From contig BDDD01000377.1 of NCBI GenBank assembly GCA_001972305.1, forward strand, positions 121,973 through 185,972: a stretch of 64,000 nucleotides of DNA, given 5' to 3'. Numbering within the stretch: position 1 is the stretch's first letter; each line of letters starts with the position of its first letter. The DNA is from Cephalotus follicularis (Eukaryota > Streptophyta > Magnoliopsida > Oxalidales > Cephalotaceae). Shown piece by piece: positions 34,396 to 46,747 of the stretch. The translations under genes and the position numbers were made by a program. Under the pieces are notes generated by a model. It was given only the letters and a program-made list of their open reading frames with translations, was not told the origin of the DNA and ran no database searches.

Positions 34396-35016
34396 CTTCA
34401 TTTTTTGGGATTGACAGAAGATGGGGACCATTTGTGGCTTGGCTTTGAGCAGGGCTTGTTGTCCGTGTGTAGTCCATTTCTTCTATTGAGCCTTGCTAGC
34501 TGGCCCAGGTCTGGAATTTTATGTGACGTGGTAGAGCAAGTGTCACTTCCGTTTCTTGTATTTCCAATTAATGCTAATCATAACACGGCAGAGGAAGAGT
34601 TTTGCACGCTTGTATATTTTCAATTCCCGCGTACGAACCCTTCGTTTTTCACACATGACTTAATGGATCAATCTCCACCGTTTAGATTAGTAGAGATCCA
34701 AGGGCCAAAAAGTAAACTAGGGTTCCTTAAATTCCTCATCCTTTTGGTGATAGCCTCTTTACGCTCCCTTATATCTCACATTTGTACTTTCTGAAATTTC
34801 TCTACTTCTCCAACCTTCAAATCAAACTCTTTTCCGATACTTCATCACCAAAGAAATCAGGTAAACTGTTTTACCTGGTTCATCTTGTTAATCTGTCTGA
34901 TCGTCTGAGAGTCTTTCTCAGGTTCCATATCTTCGTCTCTCTCTCTCTCTGCTCAAGATTCACCATGGTTAGAACCAAAAAGACCAGAATATATATCAGG
35001 ACTCCCGAGGAGATAA

Positions 35017-35506
35017 TGTTGGGAACATCTCAAACATGTAGCGGAAGAAAACATGCAATTCGGACATTGGGGTTTAGGGATGATTAATTTTAAATTTCAT
35101 CCAATTGATGAATCCCCAAGCAATGTGATGCCTTAATCTAAGTTTGAATTGTCTCAATGAGTGCCAAGGAACCCTAATTAAACAACCAATCAAACCGAAA
35201 AAAAACCAAGCATAGGGTAAAGTGGGTTGAAACGATAGGGTTTTCATAAACCCTAGAAATGGACTTCAAGATAGGCTTACAAGGAAACACACAAACCCTA
35301 GCCAAAAGTCCAAACAACCTGAACCCAAATATCCCTAACCCTAAGGGATGACAAGGAAACCACCATAGAAAACCATAGAGGTTTAGCTAGGGTACACACA
35401 CCCTAGCATCAACCCACTGCCATGGCCACAAGATCAAGAAAAGAAGAGATTCTTACCAAGGTGAAGACTCCTTCCTTCAAGTCAAGCTCCATCTACCCTT
35501 TGAATC

Positions 35507-35550
<44 letters not shown>

Positions 35551-37216
35551 AAAGTGTGTTGTGTAAGCTTTTACCTCTTGTCTTTAGCTATTTATAGTGT
35601 TTGACTTCTCTCTCCACTTTATACCAAAAAGTCACACTAACTTCTCTCAAATCAGGTGAGATACCGTGTGTCAGCCAGGATGACGTCAACGCCATGCGTC
35701 TCATCCTATCTTGGTATCAACGCCAACGATAAGATGAAACAAACGCATAGTCTCTTTTTGTCTTAGCGTCGATGCATAAACCTCATAGCGTCAACGCATA
35801 AGTCAGTGGTTTCATAAGCGTCAACGCATGCTCTCCATAGCGTTAACGTTCAGGGACTCTATCTAGTTATGGTGTCGATGCATACTCTCCATGGCGTTGA
35901 CGATTAAGTTACTGGTTTTCACAGCGTCAACACATGCTCTTCATGGTGTTAACGCCCAGCAACTCAACTAGACATGGCATCGACGCATGCTCTCCATGGA
36001 GTCGACGCCTAAGACAAAGATGAGACAATATCTTCTATTTTCAAAACCCTTTGCATGAAATATTTCATCGTGGCACTGTATATATCCAGCAAACGAAATA
36101 CTCACTAGTAAAGCAACATCTTCCCTGATGTTGTCATTTCACTAAATGACACGTGTCTCACCACATATCAACCTGTTCAAAGTCAGGCAGGACCCAAAAG
36201 TCTGTCATTCTTTGGTATGATGATAAATTCTCAGAACATCCTGATTTCTGGTACGACCATTCTAATAGTCACCGACTATCAAAATAGCCCCAGTGTGAGC
36301 ACCAGTCAACTCCAGATCTGTGTATTACCACGTCTATCAATCATGGTCTGAATAGCCAGTCATTTTATCCATTCACCGACATATGTGTCATGTTTCCCTC
36401 ATCATACTTGGCTCCGATCACAGCCTAGGGTTTGGATGAATGTCACCCCTAGTGTTGCTGTGATAACTATGAATCTATGATCGCACTGAGACTATCAGTA
36501 GACCTCCCACGGGAACCTCTCATTCCCAGTCCACCTATGCCTGATCAGGACTTTTAAGTCTACAACGTACATAGATAAATAGAGCTGGTCACGTGGTTAG
36601 TGTTGGGGAAGACAGAAATCAAAGTCAAGCAATCACTACATAATGCATGCCAGCCCCTCAGGTAAAAGGAGACAACGCATGCTATAGACCTACTAGTCAC
36701 CATAGACTATACACTACCGAGACCATAGGAATCCTATTGACATTGGGTATAGACTATCCAAATAGGTTTCCTATTGGTGGGTCTGTTCAGTGTCACGCTC
36801 TCTAGCGTACACCTCACATTTAGCTTTAGGGATAAACCCAAATGGCTACGAGATAACCATCCTCCACTGCTAACCCGGGAGTAAGCTTAACGTGACAAGT
36901 CTTCACGGTTCATCAATGACCCAAAGAAAGTGAACCTATGACTTGGAACATTTGTCACAGGGAGTAAGGATTTCATTCTCATAACCTTCTTGGCACGAGA
37001 TCCAACCCTTCAGTATGACATGGCACTATATGACATACAGTTAATTACGAATAATTATTATGTTCCTTTTGGTTGGTTGGGATGAGCCACATAGCCTTGC
37101 CAATAAAAGAATATGAACATGTAAAATGAATGGAATTCAGAATTGTATAAATCAAGAGTGTATATATACAAACAACAAGCCATATCATGGCATACAGGGA
37201 CATCCCTAATCTAATA
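35017..37216 (-). mobile_element. Solo LTR 5 (probably Copia, 2.2 kb) in the extra ORF
   Basis: It starts TGTTGGGAACATCTC. On the minus strand this is an LTR end GAGATGTTCCCAACA, as found before Met primer sites. The right end is TCTAATA, probably a decayed ..CA. Flanks GATAA (35012-35016) and GATAG (37217-37221) form a 5-bp duplication with one mismatch. Removing it rejoins the extra ORF. It is related to the LTR fragments at 48587-51318, sharing CTACTAGTCACCATAGACTA and AGGCTGGCATGCAT-like blocks. It contains a (GA)n run at 35508-35547 and a GCGTCAACGC-type palindrome cluster at 35690-36010. No gene is seen. Confidence 0.7.
35508..35547 (+). repeat. (GA)n microsatellite
   Basis: About 40 bp of perfect GA dinucleotides inside solo LTR 5. 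Confidence 0.95.
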
Positions 37217-37926
37217 GATAGCTCGAGCAACAGGAATGGTAACTATAGCTGAGCGTCCTCTCGGTGCCGAGGTGGACACGGAGGTCGCCGTCGCTTGTGC
37301 ACTAGATGTTGCTTCAACTGAGGCCAGGGTCCAAGTTTTTAGGACCCATTTTGAACAAAGTGTGCTTCGCCCGATGAGGGTGGAGGAGCTAGCCAAAAAA
37401 TACTCCTTCCCGAGCAGCCTGATATACAGACCTCCACAAGATCCCAAGGAGGTCACGGAGAGCAAACCTGACCTCTTCGTGGTATTCCTGGATGCTTTGG
37501 AGCACGGGCTAAGGCTTTCTCTTATGTTATTTGCCATAACAATCTTGAGGCACTACCAAATCCATCCATCAATGCTTCAAGCTCAATCTTGGGGGTTCAT
37601 CATCGGCTTCCTGGTGAGGTACTGGAGACGTGGGTGACAGCCACTGTGGGGCTATTCAAAGAGTTCCACTTTCTCAACACTTCTCTGGGAAAGCGTGGTT
37701 TTATTTCAAGTCACGTGTGAGCCGAGCTAAGAAGTTATTGGTGAAGCCTACCAAGTCGGTCAAGGGCTAGAGGGGGAGGCATTTTATGGTCAGAAACCTC
37801 GCTGGTTTCACTCCTTGCCTGTGGCGCGACTCCTTGGACTCCCAACAACTCAACCAGAGGATCACCTTGTCCGAGACCGAGAAGGCCGACCTGGAGAAGC
37901 TTTCTGCTCTGGCCCCCGAGGAGGTG

Positions 37927-40900
37927 TGTGATGCCCCCGACCCGAGTCCACTTTATGCTCAAAGCGAGCCTCGAGGAATCGGTGCATTACGTGGGTGTAA
38001 CCTTTGACCATCAAATCGTTTAATCATTTAATGATCCATTAATCATTTAATCTTAACTTAGATTTAAAACCTAACATTATTATTCAATAACTTCATAGGA
38101 TCACATATGCTTACATCTTTGAACGCCAATTTTCAAAATGTCATATTCTTATTATCATGATCGTTTCTAATACCTTTGCATTTGTACATCACTTAACATG
38201 TAACCTTACACAGCGGAAAAACATAATCTTATTACATAATAAAACAATCATATACTCTCCTTTACCATTAACTTCTCATACTCTCAAGTCCGTTCAATAA
38301 CTTTTGATATCATCATTTACATAAAAACATCATAGCCTATAGCATTCAATTCCTTACTTTAACATCTATACATCGTTTATCATAAAATGTTACATGGTAG
38401 AAAACATTAACATATGACATTAAAACATAACTTCATAGCATATCATACTTCCTTTCCGATACTTCGTTTACGAACTTTCTTTAAAGCTCACAATCTTCAT
38501 GCTCGACATTTCCTGGAAATTCATTTAAAAACAAAACATTGAAAGGAATGAGCTCAAATAGCCCAGCAAGGATCTTAGTCATAAAACGTCATTGAAATCC
38601 GTTGTATTTGATAATCTTTATCAAATTGTTTGCAATCATACATTTCAATACATCATTGAAAATCATCTTCTAGTTTTATAAAACTAGTACATTTCACTGT
38701 CAAAATCCATTGTTTCTGATAGTTTTCGTAAAATCAGAACATTTCCAAAATCATGCATTTTCTGGTGTATAACACCGACATACTTGAAAACAATCAAAAA
38801 CGTTTTCCATTCATACATTCTTATGGCATGTATCCTAGCCATACTTGAAAACATCATTAAAATCATTTTCTGGTATATTTCATAAAACCAGAACATTTCA
38901 AATTCTTTTTCTTTTTCTGATCATATTTCATGATTCAGAACATTTAATACAACTTAATGGTCGCGAACCTTTAATGAACCCTTTCACACCACTTCACCGA
39001 GACATTGTGCACTCCCCGATTACTATCCTTACATCACATGCATGTCCGTGAGTACGCTCGGCTCCATTAACATTGAGCATCTCGCTCCATTCCCCTTGGA
39101 TCGCAATCCAAGGGTGGTTCATTCATTAATCTTTACTAGATTAATTCTAACTGGATCGCAATCCAGTAGTTGTTCATGTCATAAATTCATTTCATAAAAC
39201 ATTTCATAAAACATTTCTTAATACTTTGAGTGACCAGCTCAAAGCATTCATAACACATTTCTCTTCATTTGATTACTTAACTCAAATGCATTCATAAAAC
39301 ATTTATCTTCATTTGAGTACTCAACTCAAATACATTCATAAAACATTTCTCTTCATTTGAGTAGTTAGCTCAAATGCATTCATAAAACCATTTCATAAAA
39401 TCTTCCTTAATACCTTGAGTGATCAGCTCAAAGCATTCATAAAACATCATCGTAAAACCTTTCTAAAACTGGTTTCTCATGTATAAACTTTCATTTCATT
39501 TCCTTTCACAATTTATAAAGCATTTTCATCACTTTGAGTAATTTAACTCAAAACATTTATAAAACAGCTTTGCATAACTTTTCTAAAATAGATATTGCAT
39601 ATATAAATAATCACTTTCATAGAAACCTTAAACCATAAACATTAAATTAGACATATTTACAAATTCAAAAATGTCAAGATCATAAAAATTGGTTGAGAAT
39701 CGAATCCGTTATGAATTTTTAAAGTCAAAGCTTCTATATGAAAACAGAACATGAGCAGTAGAATGAAACATGGATTCTCATCAATAATTCGACGTAATTT
39801 AGAGAAGCATAAAACATAACAGTTAAAATAGACATCTTGAAGTTTCCAAAACATTAAACCATTCAAAATTTCATCAAGAAATGAGTAAGATATAAATAAA
39901 ACTATCTGCTGCATAATTTGGAAGTAAAACAGAGGTATAACTTTGATAAAATGGGTATTGGATTTCCTTACTAACATAAAATACTTTAGAAAAAGTGCTT
40001 TAGAATCCTTATGTTACTTTTGCCTAAAAATAGCATTGTCCTTACCACCATAAGATACTCTGGAAATGTGATCAGAAATCCTTATTTTGCTTTAATCTCC
40101 TTCTCTCCTATGATTCATCCTAGCCAAAACTTAGCAGAAACTAATCCCTTCTTAGCGGAAACTACACACATATGTATAGCATTTATCAAACACAATATGT
40201 ATGCTATATGTTCATAAACATGTCATACACCCTACCTGTTAACATTAGCAACCGTACATTCAAGCTGCAGATTCAACCGTCGAATATTTCCAAGTTGCTG
40301 CCAATTATCGATTATCACTTCCCTTTGTCGAACCAATATACCAACTCGCTCACTGCATATACAATACATTTCCATTACGATCAACGCACATAAACCAACA
40401 TTGCCGTCACCTGAGCGTCGGCCAGATTCCGGCCAACTCACCCAGCTTGTGAAACACCCATAAACAGATTCCATATTGAACGGTCTACTCAAAACCGCTT
40501 AAGACTCGCCGTGAATCGGCGCTGAACGTCGTGTCACCGGCAATAGCGAGTTGCGACTCACTGAGTCAACTCGCCGGACCTCAACAAGTCCGATCACCAC
40601 CAAAAAATGTCACACAATCACCTGGTTAACACATCCCTGCCCTTGACTCGCCAAGACTCGACGCCAAACGTGCAGTCTTAGGCGGCCGTGAGTCGACTCG
40701 CTGAGTCAACTTAATCAACACATCCCGGCCGATCCCGGCCGAGAAACGCCTCAACGACGGTCGAAATGGATAGAGCGGGCCTCCTAGATGAAAACCTATT
40801 CCATCCGTGACGCCAACAGCGTCGGAAAAAGCACGGAGAGGAGGCAAAAATGGCGGGGAAGAAGAAGAAAAGGAGAAAAGGAGAAAAGGAAAGGAGGAGT

Positions 40901-41446
40901 TACCTTCGGCCAGTGCGCCTGGGTGGTCCGCTGTCCTCTCCCAGTCACGTGGCTGCCTCCGGGGTCGTCTCTGGCACCCTCTCCCCTTCTCTCTCCCGCT
41001 GTCTCTCATGGCCTCTCTCATTTCTCTCTATTGCGGGCGCTTAGCGCCCGCTATTCATTCTTTACACGGGCGCATGAAGCGCCCATGGTTCCTCTCTCTC
41101 CCCTTTATAATTTTTTGCTTCTACTTTAGTATTTACGGGAAAAATACTAAAGTCTGGGTCCCGATTATTACGCAAATTGCAACATAAATTATCCAAATGG
41201 CAACCAAAATAATCATAAAAATAATGTGAACATAGGACCTTACTGTCGTGCATTAAAATAGACTTTATTAGTCGTTTTGAGCATCATAATTGCGGCTTCA
41301 AATACGAAATGCCTTAGAACATTTCCTTATCATTCCTCTTTCAAAACTCGACCTTATAAAGGGAAAATATCATCAAATTCGAGAATTTCACTATTCTCAT
41401 TAATTTCGTAATAATATTTTATTTTACGAAAAACTCAAGTGTTACA
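37927..41446 (-). mobile_element. Solo LTR 6 (Ty3/gypsy-like, 3.5 kb) in the extra ORF
   Basis: Plus-strand termini are TGTGATGCCCCCGACCCGAG and CTCAAGTGTTACA, with a perfect 5-bp duplication AGGTG (37922-37926 and 41447-41451). Excision rejoins the coding GAGGAGGTG|AACTTCGTAGTG. It is the same family as solo LTR 4 and as the plus-strand fragment at 46305-48586. It contains a 44-bp tandem repeat (39249-39380) and a GC-rich block (40500-40760) with TGAGTCA palindromes and CGGCCG motifs also found in solo LTR 1. No gag or pol is present. Confidence 0.83.
39249..39380 (+). repeat. 44-bp tandem repeat of palindromic units
   Basis: Three consecutive 44-bp units (39249, 39293, 39337) have the form CATAAAACATTTCTCTTC followed by the near-palindrome CATTTGAGTACTCAACTCAAATG. 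Degenerate single units continue on both sides. Solo LTR 4 of the same family has only single versions, so the array expanded after the copies separated. Confidence 0.8.
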
Positions 41447-41913
41447 AGGTGAACTTCGTAGTGTGGGAGGATCGCTTACGCCAAGTTGGGCTGAGCATGT
41501 CCTCGGGTCATCGGGTCTGCCTGGAGGAGGAAGAGAAGATCCCTGCGGGCGTTGAGAGAGAGAGAGAGAGAGAGATCAGGATACCTGAGATGAACCTGTA
41601 TCCTCGGCTGTTGTTGAAGGAGAGAGCCGTATTAAGCTTTTCTCTTGATACTTTGTCTTCAGTTTTATTCCATTCTATACTTTTTGATGTATTTATAACT
41701 CTTTCTTTGTGATTCTGTGCAGTGATGGCATCTCGGCTTCTTACCATTGATGTCATAAGGGCTTGTCAGTAGAAAGTCAAAGCTACTGCCACCGAGGAGC
41801 TGAGGCGAGAAGCTCTGAGGAAGAAAAAGGCCTTTCAAAACGTTGCTGCCAAGAAGGTGAAGAAGGCAGACGAGGCGGCTGCTGCTAAGGCCAATGCTGA
41901 GGCTAGGGATAAG

Positions 41914-42008
41914 GCTCATGCTCAGGCTGAGGAGGCTAGGGCCAGAGCTCAGGCTGAGGCTGAGGAGGCCAGGGCTAGAGCTCAGGCTGAGGCTGAGGAG
42001 GCTAGAGC
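41914..42008 (+). repeat. 33-bp coding repeat in the extra ORF
   Basis: A unit like GAGGCTGAGGAGGCCAGG followed by GCTAGAGCTCAGGCT repeats about 2.5 times and encodes the periodic AEEARARAQ pattern of an Ala/Glu/Arg coiled coil. Confidence 0.75.
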
Positions 42009-43161
42009 CGAGATTGTTTGTGAAAAAAGGCTTGCTGCCGATGAACTGTCCCATCCCTCAAGAAGGTAGAGGGGGACAAATAGGGGAGATGCTTCTTGGG
42101 ATGAGGCTCCTGCAGGTAGTTCTCAGGGCTCCGACTTCCCTGATCCGCACGAGGAGCTCGAGATTGTAAGAGAGATCCTAAAAGAGTTGGACAGCTCTAG
42201 TGTTAGCCTGAGGAGGCCGGGGGTTGCAATCGAGCTGGGTAGGTCGGGGCTTTTTCCCCCTGAGATGGAAGCGAGGCATAATTGGTCTGTCGGCCATACG
42301 TGGGCTCACCTCTTCCAGAGTAACCTCAGGGTCTGTAAGCTCCTCTTATTTTTCTTTTAGTAAACTTTTTGCTCCTCTTTTAATCCTGTGTTTCTTTTTC
42401 AGGCCATGGGTGATGCCTACCTCCAGCTGGAGAAAACCAGGGATGACAGTGCCTTGATTGAGGAGCTTGGGGCTAAAAATATCGAGCTTAAGAGGTTATC
42501 TGACGTGGCTCGTGCTCAACTAGAGGAGGTTCTCGGGGCCCAAGAATCTATCATGGCTGAGAATAGGCGGGCACTTGAGGAGATGGCAGTGGAGAAGAGG
42601 ACAAAGGAGGCCGCAGTTCACAATCTCATTAAGCTTGAGGACAAACTGAAGGCTTACAGTGAAAATCTTTCAAAGTTTAAGGAGCTTGAGGCTGCTCGGA
42701 CTGCAGCAGCGGTGGATAGGGCCATTATGGACTCCAAGGCTTCTTCAGAGTTTCGAGATGCTCTGACCAAAGCAGTGGAGGACTTCAAGGCTTCTGAGGA
42801 CTTTGCCAAGGAGTTCCTGAAAGAATCCTTGGCACTTTATCTCCGAGGATTTTACACCTGCTGAAACTTGGTCGGTTGTCATCCAGAACTTCCCCTGGAC
42901 TCCATTATTTGTGGTCCATCAGTGACTGAGTATGACTTTCTTCCTGATGGGGTTGACGAAGTAGAGGACAAAGCTCTTCAAGCCTACGATGAGGAACAAA
43001 GTCATGCTCAGGAACCTGATAGGTCACTTGGAGCAGACGAGCGTACTGTGGTTGCCTTTGTTGAGCCTGGCGAGGACCCCTACTTTGAGCCTTTGGCCGA
43101 GGAACCTCCATTGCCTTCTTCTCCTATTGTACATAACATCCCTTCAGGGGATGAATCTTAG

Positions 43162-44193
43162 GATAGATTTTTTCTTTTCTTTTTGCCTTTGTATTTTTTT
43201 GTTTTGCAATGTAATCTTCCTTTGAGTAATAATAAAAAGAACTTTTGGCATCACTGAACCTTTTCTTTATAGACTTCTTTGCTTTCTCGCTTTCCAAACT
43301 ATTGTAGCTTCATCCGAGCTTGGATAGTTCCCTTAGGAACTTTTATTTAGTCTAACTTATAGACTTTTTATATTGTGGTCTTACAGTTTTCAGACCTGGT
43401 TACCTAAGCTTTCTAGCCCCCATAGGACACTTTGTATCAAAAATGCTTAGGCAAAAAGACTTAATCTTTACAAGTTCTTAAGTGTTCGTAGATCAAGTTT
43501 TAGGTCTGCTCGGACAAGTTCTTATGGGTTTGCCGAGCAGGATCTCATCTGGTCGGACTTTACCCGACCAGGTCGTCTGAGCTTGTAGTCCTCGTAGGGA
43601 CACTTGTTTCAAAGTGCTCAGTCCAACGAACTTGATCGTTGTGAGTTCTTATGGATTCGCCTCTCAAGACACGATATTGGTCTGATCGAACAAGTTTGGT
43701 CTGATCGAACAAGTTCTTATAGAGTTTCCGACCAACGTTTGCTCCATTGGGAGTCTTATTGTTTCCTTAGAAGTCTTTTAGCATTGCTCCCTTAAGAGTC
43801 TTTCGTTGATAAACTTTAAGCGCTTCTGATAGGAGTCTTTGTGCTCCTCAGAAGGAGTCTTTTTTGATTCGAGACCTCGGTCTGTTCGAGACTTTAGCCT
43901 ATATTTATTTACTCCTTTAGGAGTTTCACGTCTTTGTGAGACTTTAGAGAGCTCGGGTCCTGTATAAAGCCTGCTCTGATTGCTCCATTGGGAGCGTGGT
44001 CGAACAAGCTTTTATTAAAGCTTCTTGACCGAGGGGACTTGTCGGCGGTTGTTCAGAGGTTTAAGGAATTGAACATTGGGCCTCTAGTCCCTTGCAAACT
44101 TGTAACTATCATCTTGCACACGCTCATTTTGAAAAAAAAAATCATCTTTATTGATATTCTTGAATTTTGTACATGAATACATACTTGCATCAG
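43162..44193. other. Spacer between the convergent extra ORF and pol of the Tat-like relic
   Basis: Non-coding, T-rich on the plus strand, with short recurring phrases such as GAACAAGTTCTTATRG, GGTCTGATCGAACAAG, TAGGAGTCTTTGTGCTCC and CTTTAGGAGTTTCACG. A poly-A signal-like AATAATAAAAAGAAC near 43228 could end the plus-strand transcript. No other gene is seen. Confidence 0.5.
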
Positions 44194-46120
44194 TCACTGA
44201 TAGTATTTCCTTAGATGCTCGACATTCCAAGCTCTAGGAATCTCCCTGCTCCCCAGAGTTTCAAGTTTGAATATTCCTAGTCGGAGCACTCTCTTCACCT
44301 TATAGGGCCCCTCCCAATTAGGAGCCAATTTTTCTCTGGTATAGGTCGGATCAGCAATAGCCGTATTGCAGAGGACTAGGTCTCCATCCCTTAGTGGTCG
44401 GGGATTTACCCTTTTGTTGTAATAACGGCTCACTCTTTGTTGATAGGCTGTTACTTTAATGGCTACCTTATCTTTGAACTCTTCCACTGGGTCGATAAGG
44501 TTTCTCAATCCTTCTTCATTATTTTCTTCACTGAAATGCACTACTCTTGGTGAATGCACTCCAATTTTCACCGGTATCATAGCTTCTGCTCCAAAACAAA
44601 GGCTGAATGGGGACTAGTCAGTTATGGTCTGAGGAGTGGTTCTATATGCTCATAGTATACTTGATAGCTCCTCTGTCCATCTACCCTTGCTATCTTTAAG
44701 GCTCTTTTTTAAGCACGAGATGATTTATCTGTTAATCACCTCGGCTTGGCCATTGCTCTGGGTAGGCTACTGAGGCAAGCCTGTGCTCAATTCTCCATTC
44801 TTTGCAAAAATCACGGAATGCTTGGCAATCAAACTGTTTTCCGTTATCTTAGACTATTATCCTCGGGACTCCAAATCTACAGATGATTGATTTTCAGATG
44901 AAGCTCTCCGTGTTTTTCTTGGTTATTGTGGTTAGGGGCTCGGCTTCTCCCATTTGGTGAAGTAATCCACTGCCACAATGAGGTACTTCCTCTGCCTAGT
45001 CGCTACTGGAATTGGTCCGACGAAGTCCATCCCCCATTGTGCAAAGGGCTAAGGGGCAGTGATAGATTTTAGGGGCTCTGATGGTCTTCTGCTTATATTA
45101 GCATTCCTCTTACACTTATCACACTGTATTACAAAGTTAATGGCATCTTATGCATGGTGGGCCAAAAATAGCTCTCCCTCAATATTTTTTTGGACAAGGT
45201 TCTGCCCCCCGTGTGATTGCCACATACTCCTTCATGAACTTTCTTTAGAGCATAATCGGCCTCTGAGGGTGTCAAACATCTCAGCCAAGGAAAAGAAAAA
45301 GACCTTTTGTAGAGGATCCCTTCTCAGAATTGGTATCTGTTTGATCTATACACCAGTCTTCTTGCCTCCTCCGGGTCCTCTGGAAAAATTCCATCCTTTA
45401 GCCAACTGATAGATGGAGTTATCCAGTTTGGCTCATGTGGTACATCTATGTCTATCACATCCATCTCTGAAATGGTGGGCTTATCCAGATAGTCCACTAA
45501 CATGATTTGATTTTTCTCTAATTCCTCTGTTGTGGCTGGTTTAGACAACTGGTCTGCTCAGGCGTTTTCTACTCTGGGCACTTTCAAAACTCTGAACACT
45601 TGGAAAGTCGACTTCAAACTCTGAACATGTGCTAAATATTTAGCCATGGAATCTTCTCTGGCTTCATACTCCCTGCTCACCAGACCAACTACTAACTGAG
45701 AATCACTAGAGTTTTCTATTTTTTGAACCTCTAAGTGCTTTGTAATTGTCAGCCCGACGATCAGAGCTTCCTACTCGGCTTCATTATTTGTGGCTTTGAA
45801 CCCGAATCTCAGAGCATACTCCAAGGTCCACCAATCTGGACTAGTTAACACCAATCCTGCTCCAATGTTGGTGATGGAGGATGAGCTATCCATAGATAAC
45901 TTCCATAACCCCTTCTCATATTCAGAGGTGTCTTTTTCCATACATTCTGTAAGTGTATTGTCTCTTACAAAGTCAGCCAAAACCTGTGATTTTATTACTG
46001 GTATGGCTTCGTACTTTACGTCATACTTGCCCAATTAGACCAACCACTTGATAAATCTGCCCAAGACGTCTGGCTTTGCTAACACTTGTCTTAATGGCTT
46101 GTCGGTCAAAACTTTAATAG
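44194..46120 (-). pseudogene. Tat-like Gypsy pol remnant: RNase H and integrase
   Basis: Reading from 46120 down, there is first an RNase H region (VLTDKPLRQVL, LGRFIKWLV, then GKYDVKYE and a second RNase-H-like MDSSSSITNIGAGLVL around 45900). Then come a linker (45548-45324), an integrase zinc-finger-like CDKCKR near 45110 and the core WGMDFVGPIPVATR near 45020. The C-terminus in 44580-44194 shows YYNKRV, GDLVL, KLAPNWEGPYKV and an AWNVEHLRKYYQ end. RNase H ending in LADFV followed by a second RNase H-like part is typical of Tat elements. Multiple stops and frameshifts; RT, protease and gag are missing beyond the 46121 junction. Confidence 0.8.
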
Positions 46121-46304
46121 TGTTGGAAGTCTAGAGGGGGGGTGAATAGACTAATAAAAATTACTAGCAATATACCATAATAAAAATCAATAAACACAAA
46201 CACACAATTGCGGAAATGTAAAGAGTGTAGGGTTTAGAAAGTGCAAACGGATATATAGTGGTTCGGCAAACCGCCTACGTCCACTCCCCAAGGCCTCCCA
46301 CTTT
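46121..46304. mobile_element. LTR fragment truncating the Tat pol
   Basis: It begins TGTTGGAAGTCTAGAGGGGG at the abrupt end of pol homology. It contains TATAGTGGTTCGGCAAACCG followed by CCTACGTCCACTCC, a phrase also present at 33372-33408 inside solo LTR 4. This looks like an LTR terminus, but its partner end is not found. The boundary with the next LTR is approximate. Confidence 0.45.
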
Positions 46305-46747
46305 AAGAAAGAGGACACGTGTCGAGCAACGGACGAAAGAAGAGGACACGTGGCGACTTGATGGAGAAAACGACAAATTTGAGACGGCTGAAGACTCCCT
46401 ATAAGTACTGCTCCTTTGCTCAGTGCATTCGGCAGAAGAGAGGAAGAAAGGGAGAGAAAGAAGAAAGAGAGAGAAAGAAGAAGAAAGAAAGGAGAAGGAG
46501 AGAAGGAGAGAAAGAGAAAGAGAGAAGAGAAAGGAAGGAAAATTTTGTGGAGATTTCGGTGTAGAAATTTCGTAGAGAAAGAAGGAAGGAGAATAAAGCA
46601 AAGTAAGGACTCCTATCGTTTTTCTACAAGTATTTTACGATTGTAAGGATTCCTATTCTTTTTCTAAAAAGTATTTTACGGAAACTCTATTCTTTCATTC
46701 AAAAGTATTTTACTTACCTTCCTAAAATATTTTATGTAAATATTTTA

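Larger units (their letters stand above)
34965..43161 (+). pseudogene. Extra ORF of the Tat-like relic ('putative gypsy-type transposon' family), split by two solo LTRs
   Basis: Pieces lie at 34965-35016, 37217-37926 and 41447-43161. The first starts MVRTKKTRIY; removing solo LTR 5 with one target copy keeps the frame into the second piece. The second holds EELAKKYSFP, GLRLSLMLFAITILRHYQIHP and SWGFIIGFLVRY, as in the Transposase_28 / 'putative gypsy type transposon' domain (Pfam PF04195, recalled). The last piece begins NFVVWEDRLRQVGLS, has an Ala/Glu/Arg-rich coiled coil (about 41850-42050), a long helix region (42388-42864) and an acidic tail ending DES at 43161. Frameshifts and stops (37637, 42067 and 42862 among others) make it dead. 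It lies between pol (minus strand, ending at 44194) and the 3' LTR (34381) and is antisense to pol, the arrangement known for the extra ORF of Grande-like Tat elements. Function of such proteins is unknown. Confidence 0.65.

Noticed and set aside
35325..35345. CCCTAACCCTAAGGG telomere-like sequence
   Set aside because: Only about two units within LTR DNA; not an interstitial telomeric array.
39180..39560. Regular repeats that could suggest a CRISPR-like array
   Set aside because: Tandem 44-bp units without unique spacers, in a plant LTR.
40626..41187. Overlapping basic and serine-rich ORFs on both strands
   Set aside because: GA/CT-rich and GC-rich part of solo LTR 6; no frame is favoured and no motif is present.
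46275..46646. Lys/Arg/Glu-rich and Ser/Leu/Phe-rich ORFs
   Set aside because: Encoded by the AGAAGAAAGAG purine-rich leader of an LTR fragment.
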